Of a stretch of DNA of 9,262 nt, positions 6,349 to 9,262 are shown piece by piece. Below the pieces are notes generated by a model. The model did not search any database. It was not told where the DNA came from and saw only the letters and a list, made by a program, of their open reading frames with translations. Numbering within the stretch: position 1 is the first letter of the stretch; each line of letters starts with the position of its first letter. This DNA comes from Rhodoferax sp. (lineage in GTDB: Bacteria > Pseudomonadota > Gammaproteobacteria > Burkholderiales > Burkholderiaceae_C). Made by a program: the position numbers and the translations under genes. The stretch lies in contig JAIFMA010000059.1 in the NCBI GenBank assembly GCA_020048795.1, forward strand, positions 1 to 9,262. Direction: 5' to 3'.

Positions 6349-6717
6349 TCAGGAAAGTCCCACCTGCCGCACCGCCTCCAGCAGGGCATCGGTTTCGGTG
6401 GCTTTGTCAAAAAACCAGTCGGCACCCAGCGCCAGACAGCGCTGGCGGTAAATTGGGTCGGCCTGGAGGGTCAGCACGGCCAGCCACAGGGTGGGTGAAA
6501 TTTGCTTGAGCTGAGCGATGATGTCGATGCCCAGGCCGTCGGGCAGGTTCAGATCCAGAATCAGCAAGTTTGGCGGATCACGCCGAACGCTGTCGAGCGC
6601 CTCGGTCAGCGTGGTGGCCTCGCGGATGGCCGCAATGCCGTCCACGCTGCCAAGCAGAGCCCGCAGGCTGGCGCGTATCAGGTCGGAGTCATCAACCATC
6701 AGCAAATTTATGGGCAT
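6349..6717 (-). CDS. Stand-alone CheY-like response regulator (receiver domain only)
   Basis: A 122-residue single-domain response regulator. The acidic pair D9/D10 (LLMVDDSD), phospho-acceptor D55 (LLILDLNLPDG), switch Thr T83 (VLTLQAD) and conserved K105 (FFDKATE) are all present at the expected spacing, with aromatic residues W101/F102/F103 in place of the usual switch aromatic. There is no output domain, so it should act by protein contact, as CheY or Spo0F types do. I chose ATG 6717 (MPINLLMVDDSD) because the receiver fold begins there; the longer in-frame start at 6849 adds 44 residues with no recognisable structure. No strong Shine-Dalgarno precedes 6717. It is followed after 28 bp by the MCP gene on the same strand, so co-transcription and a role in that receptor's signalling are likely (inference). 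It is the only clearly intact gene in the window. Its cognate kinase is not in the window. Confidence 0.85.
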   Translation of the reverse strand: MPINLLMVDDSDLIRASLRALLGSVDGIAAIREATTLTEALDSVRRDPPNLLILDLNLPDGLGIDIIAQLKQISPTLWLAVLTLQADPIYRQRCLALGADWFFDKATETDALLEAVRQVGLS

Positions 6718-6895
6718 GGGCCATTTTGCCAACCGCGGCCCGCTTGCGCTATCGGGAAATGCTGATTTGCCTGTGGAAAAAGGACGATTCAGGCTAGGAA
6801 TTACCCTACCCTTGCCCACCGGATGCCAGTGAAGCTGGCCGTCCGACAACGGTGCAATTATTTGGCCTGTAGGATTACCTCAAGCCATTCACCCA
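6718..6895. other. Intergenic region upstream of the receiver gene
   Basis: This stretch separates the minus-strand receiver/MCP unit from the plus-strand Uma2 remnant and should contain the promoter of the unit. On the minus strand TTGAGG (6883-6878) is followed 17 bp later only by TAATTG, a poor -10, so I do not claim a promoter. No gene or RNA is recognisable. Confidence 0.4.
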
Positions 6896-7084
6896 ATGAC
6901 CGCGCAAGCGTTCACTGCCTGGGAACTCGACCAGCCCGAACGCCACGAGTTGTTTCGCGGTGAAGTGTTCCGGGTGTTTGGCATGGGCGGCGCGCGGCGC
7001 GAGCATGCACCGCAAGGTCGCCCTGCTTTAGCTTGGTGTGCCAGCGATTTGATCGGCAAGAGTCTGAAACTTTTCACCATTTAG
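6896..7084 (+). pseudogene. Uma2-family (DUF820) protein, N-terminal remnant
   Basis: The reading frame starts MTAQAFTAWELDQPERHELF and continues RGEVFRVFGMGGARREHA. This matches the N-terminus of Uma2/DUF820 proteins, a PD-(D/E)XK-type nuclease-fold family of about 180-200 residues that is abundant in cyanobacteria and some betaproteobacteria. Similarity stops after about residue 38 (near base 7010). The remaining ~24 codons (ASDLIGKSLKLFTI) do not look like the family, and the catalytic core with its D...E-x-K residues is missing. The ATG at 6896 has no clear ribosome binding site. It faces the truncated minus-strand sensor gene tail to tail. Family biology is poorly known and no function should remain. 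Confidence 0.6.
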
Positions 7085-7105
7085 CCCACCCGCCACCATG
7101 CAATT
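7010..7105. other. Unassigned joint between two truncated genes
   Basis: About 95 bp lie between the points where similarity to Uma2 (plus strand) and to the 7TMR-DISMED2 sensor (minus strand) ends. Both strands are open across it: plus ends LIGKSLKLFTI, and one minus frame reads GLNGEKFQTLADQIAGTPS before a stop at about 7030. The latter could be the tail of a third gene fragment. I do not recognise it. Confidence 0.3.
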
Positions 7106-7479
7106 TGCGATAGTTGCCAGGCGTTGCCATTGAGCGGGTCGCGCTGGTACAGATGCAAGTCGTCAAGCACCGGCGGCTGTAGCTCAAGCCAGGTTTCACC
7201 GCTGCGGGCGGCCGTGAAGCGAAACCAGTGGGCGCCGCGGGTAAAGCTGCCGGAATAGCGGTCCGATGGCACGGCTTTGAAGCGCACCGGGCCGGACTCG
7301 GCCACGGCGTTGATGTCGAACGTGCCACCTGGGTCAGGCAGCACCACCAGGTCGTGCAGCAGCGTGGGTGAATTTGGCGTTTCTGCTACCCACGCCCTGT
7401 CAGCCAGGCAGCCCAGCCAAAGGGTAATGAGCCAGCGCCAAACCAGCCAGGATGCACGGAGAATAGACCAATGATGCAT
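7081..7479 (-). pseudogene. 7TMR-DISMED2 sensor protein, N-terminal remnant
   Basis: A 132-codon frame begins with a signal-peptide-like leader (WLVWRWLITLWLGCLA, then DRAWVAETP). The rest resembles the extracellular 7TMR-DISM type 2 domain found at the N-terminus of membrane histidine kinases and diguanylate cyclases: HDLVVLPDPGGTFDINAV, FTRGAHWFRFTA, then TWLELQPPVLDDLHLYQRDP. Full proteins follow this with seven membrane helices and a kinase or GGDEF output; here the frame ends at WRVG after roughly 100 residues of the domain, so membrane helices and output are lost. It is on the same strand as, and upstream of, the receiver and MCP genes, so it may be the relic of their upstream sensor (inference). 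No ribosome binding site is visible before ATG 7479. Confidence 0.6.
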
Positions 7480-7526
7480 CGCGTGGCGGGGGCTAAGGTG
7501 ATGGGTTGATTAAGGGATAAATTGGC

Positions 7527-7556
7527 CTGCAGCGCTTACTGGGTGTGCGCTGGCAG
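7527..7556. repeat. REP-like palindrome
   Basis: ctgcagcgc (7527-7535) can pair with gcgctggcag (7547-7556) apart from one bulged base, around an 11-nt loop. It lies immediately after the stop of the minus-strand ATPase gene (7557-7559). From memory, palindromes of the form AGCGCT-loop-AGCGCTGGCAGCTAT are common between genes in Rhodoferax and Polaromonas genomes. No T-tract follows on the minus strand (caggccaattta), so terminator function is uncertain. Confidence 0.5.
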
Positions 7557-9079
7557 CTATTGATTCGATAACGTCTGCACCTCAAACCCAACCACACTGC
7601 GGCTGGCTGTGCTGAACTCCACGCCAATCAGGTGGATGGGCTGGCCGCTGGCTTGGTACTTGTTGGCGTAGCCTGCTGTGATGATCTGCTGCAGCGCGCG
7701 GCCTTGCGGGGTGAGCTCGACCACCTTGAACTCAACCAGGTAAATCTGGCTGTTGAACTTCACGGCCATGTCGAGCCGCCCGGCGTTGCTGCTTTCCTCG
7801 CAGGTGATGTCCAGGCCGAGCGCGGCAAAGTAGCTGTAGAACACGCTGGCGTAATAGCCCTCGTACTGGGCAATGGGGTTGTTGGTGAACCACTGGTGTG
7901 GAATGCTGGCGAAGAAGGCGGTGAAAAGCTGTTGCATCCCGGCAAAGTTGTTGGCTTGCAACAAGTCGCCGAGTTGCGCTTTCTGGCGCTGGGTCTGGTT
8001 GGTCTGCGCAGCCGGGCCGGTCCAGGCGTGCAGCAGGCTGTTGGAGAGGCTTTGATAGACCTCGTGGTTGGGGTAGCGCAGCACATAGCGGTACTCGCCA
8101 AAGCGATGCTCGACGCGGTCGATGCTGAGGTAGCCGGCCTGGAACATCAGTGCCTCGGTGGGTATGAAATCCACGTCAAAGCTGGACAGCAGGCTGTCCA
8201 GCGCCACCAGCCGCTGCAGGTCCGGGGTGAAGGTCTGACGCTGGGCCAGCAGGTCCACCAGAAACGTGGGGGTGCCGGTCTCGAACCAGAAGGGTTTGAA
8301 CATCCGGTCGCGAAACAGCAGCAACACATCAAACGGGTTATAGACGCTCTCGCCGGTCCAGTTGTAGCCGTTGTACCAGTGGCGAATCTGCTCGCGGTCC
8401 AGCCCGGGCAGTTCTGATGCAAACACCTCATCCAGATCGGCATCGGTATAGCCACAAATGGCCGAGTAGTCGGCACTCAGGGTGATGTCGCGAACTTGAT
8501 GTGGGCGTCCTGCCCCTTGATCACCGAGTACAGGTTGCGCAGACCATCGCGCAGTTCGCGCGCCACTTCGGGCAGGGTGATGTTGTCAAGCATCGGCTTG
8601 TCGTACTCATCCACCAGCACCACCACGCGCTGGCCGCCTTTGGCGTGGGCCTGGCGGAGCAGTTCGCCAAAGTCGCCAGCCACGTCAGATTCGGGAACCC
8701 CTGGTGGGCCTGGCAAACCCAGCGCCTGGCGGTTCTGGCGCAGCAGGTCACGAATACGCCGATCCAGCTCGGCGCGGCTCTGCAGCACGCCATCGGCAAA
8801 GCTGATGCGAATCACCGGGTAAGACATCGACCAGTCCCAATGCGCATCGGCATGCAGCCCGGCAAACAGCTTGCGGTTGCCCTCAAACAGCTCAGCCAAC
8901 GTGTCAAGCAGCAGGCTTTTGCCAAAGCGCCGGGGGCGGCTCAGGAAGTAATACTTGCCCTCACTGATGAGTCGCAGGCAAAAACCGGTCTTGTCCACAT
9001 AGTAATGACCCTCTTGGCGGATTTCCGAGAAGGTCTGAATGCCAATGGGCAAGTTTTTGCGGGCCAGGGTTGCGCTCAT
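7557..9079 (-). pseudogene. AAA-ATPase-like / PD-(D/E)XK nuclease-fold protein (DUF1703 type), frameshifted by an apparent ~64-bp deletion
   Basis: N-terminal part (ATG 9079 to about 8492): MSATLARKNLPIGIQTFSEI, a P-loop variant RPRRFGKS (residues 48-55) and Walker B VVVLVDEYDKP (152-162), the AAA-ATPase-like signature of this family. This frame ends with KFATSP at 8477. A second frame continues with RDITLSADYSAICGYTDADL, DREQIRHWYNGYNWTGESVY and NPFDVLLLF, and ends in a PD-(D/E)XK-like C-terminal domain (GRLDMAVKF, then YLVEFKVVE, EFK at 7733-7725). Family members carry about 21 residues (FLTGVSKFSKVSLFSGLNN region, from memory) between KF and RDITLS. A 64-bp deletion explains both the gap and the frame change and would give 528 residues, the family's usual size. 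Alternative starts are ATG 9088 and GTG 9100; 9079 is chosen from the conserved N-terminus, and none has a strong ribosome binding site. The cellular role of the family is unclear. Confidence 0.8.
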
Positions 9080-9157
9080 GCCGGTCATTCTAGGCGGCAC
9101 ACTGGCTCAAGTGCCGGGGCTGTGACTCGCTTGCGCTGCTTTGCCGTGAGCGTACTG

Positions 9158-9262
9158 ATGGTCTTGTCTGACGGTAAAACCAGCATCACAGAAAAAATGG
9201 CCAAACTCAATCGCAACACTCGGATGGTTTTTGATTACCTGCGCATGACTAAAAACGCCATC
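9158..9262 (+). CDS. Possible partial gene of unknown function, runs off the window
   Basis: From ATG 9158 the frame reads MVLSDGKTSITEKMAKLNRN and continues TRMVFDYLRMTKNAI to the last base without a stop. The frame is also open upstream to at least 9077, with GTG codons at 9122 and 9146 and an ATG at 9197 as other starts. No clear ribosome binding site is visible. The sequence looks helical and protein-like but I do not recognise it. It is divergent from the ATPase gene, whose start is only about 80 bp away. The minus strand is also open here (ends SHSPGT at about 9108), so strand choice is uncertain. Confidence 0.3.
   Translation, partial: MVLSDGKTSITEKMAKLNRNTRMVFDYLRMTKNAI

Noticed and set aside
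6321..6425. 35-residue N-terminal extension of the MCP
   Set aside because: It overlaps the receiver gene, and a good AAAGGAG site places the start at 6320.
6718..6849. 44-residue N-terminal extension of the receiver protein
   Set aside because: No structure or similarity; the receiver fold begins at ATG 6717.
6855..6883. Sigma-70 promoter for the receiver/MCP unit (TTGAGG, 17 bp, TAATTG)
   Set aside because: The -10 hexamer matches TATAAT in only two positions, too weak to claim.
6889..7080. 63-codon minus-strand frame over the Uma2 remnant
   Set aside because: Mostly antisense to the Uma2 N-terminus, Ser/Arg/Asn-rich, with no family match that I can recognise.
7632..8417. 261-codon plus-strand open frame
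   Set aside because: Antisense to the PD-(D/E)XK half of the ATPase gene; Val/Gly/Leu-rich composition is typical of a shadow frame and no family is recognisable.

Overview
The window is high-GC bacterial DNA. Codon use, the chemoreceptor type (HAMP with LGGEP, Tar-like tip) and a REP-like palindrome suggest a betaproteobacterium, most likely Comamonadaceae (Rhodoferax/Polaromonas-like). This is an inference from sequence style, not from a marker gene. The striking property of the window is gene breakage: almost every gene longer than 150 codons is interrupted by an indel that is not a multiple of three, and three further loci are only remnants.

Left part (1-3974, + strand): the 3' portion of one very large gene for a multidomain, probably exported protein. 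In order it has a helical N-terminal part, a Lys/Asp linker, a thrombospondin-1-like Cys module, a Cys-rich segment, about four Ig/PKD-like beta domains, TPR-like helical repeats, and a C-terminal module ending in a YTVIDSDPATWSQN-type motif. It is split by a perfect 71-bp tandem duplication (364-505) and by two small frameshifts (near 2816 and 3410). Removing 71+2+1 bases gives exactly 1300 codons open from base 1.

Middle (3975-6717): a C-terminal remnant of an ADP-ribosylglycohydrolase (about 4056-4443, itself frameshifted) runs into a 101-bp element with perfect 18-bp inverted ends (4431-4531). Convergent to it on the minus strand is a two-gene chemotaxis/signalling unit: a stand-alone CheY-like receiver (6717-6349) followed 28 bp later by a methyl-accepting chemotaxis protein (6320-4583). 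The MCP appears to have lost about 41 bp in its C-terminal methylation helix, which disconnects the signalling hairpin from a C-terminal DWTSF tether motif.

Right part (6896-9262): a gene graveyard. It holds the first ~38 codons of a Uma2-family (DUF820) protein on the + strand, and a truncated 7TMR-DISMED2 sensor N-terminus on the - strand, joined by about 95 bp of unassigned DNA. A REP-like palindrome (7527-7556) follows, then an AAA-ATPase-like / PD-(D/E)XK (DUF1703-type) gene on the - strand with an inferred ~64-bp internal deletion. An unrecognised partial reading frame leaves the window on the + strand.

The only gene that looks fully intact is the receiver-domain response regulator. 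I did not find a convincing new multi-gene system. The points most worth a second look are the concentration of reading-frame lesions (real decay or an assembly problem), the 101-bp hairpin element, and the unusual domain order of the large left-hand protein.
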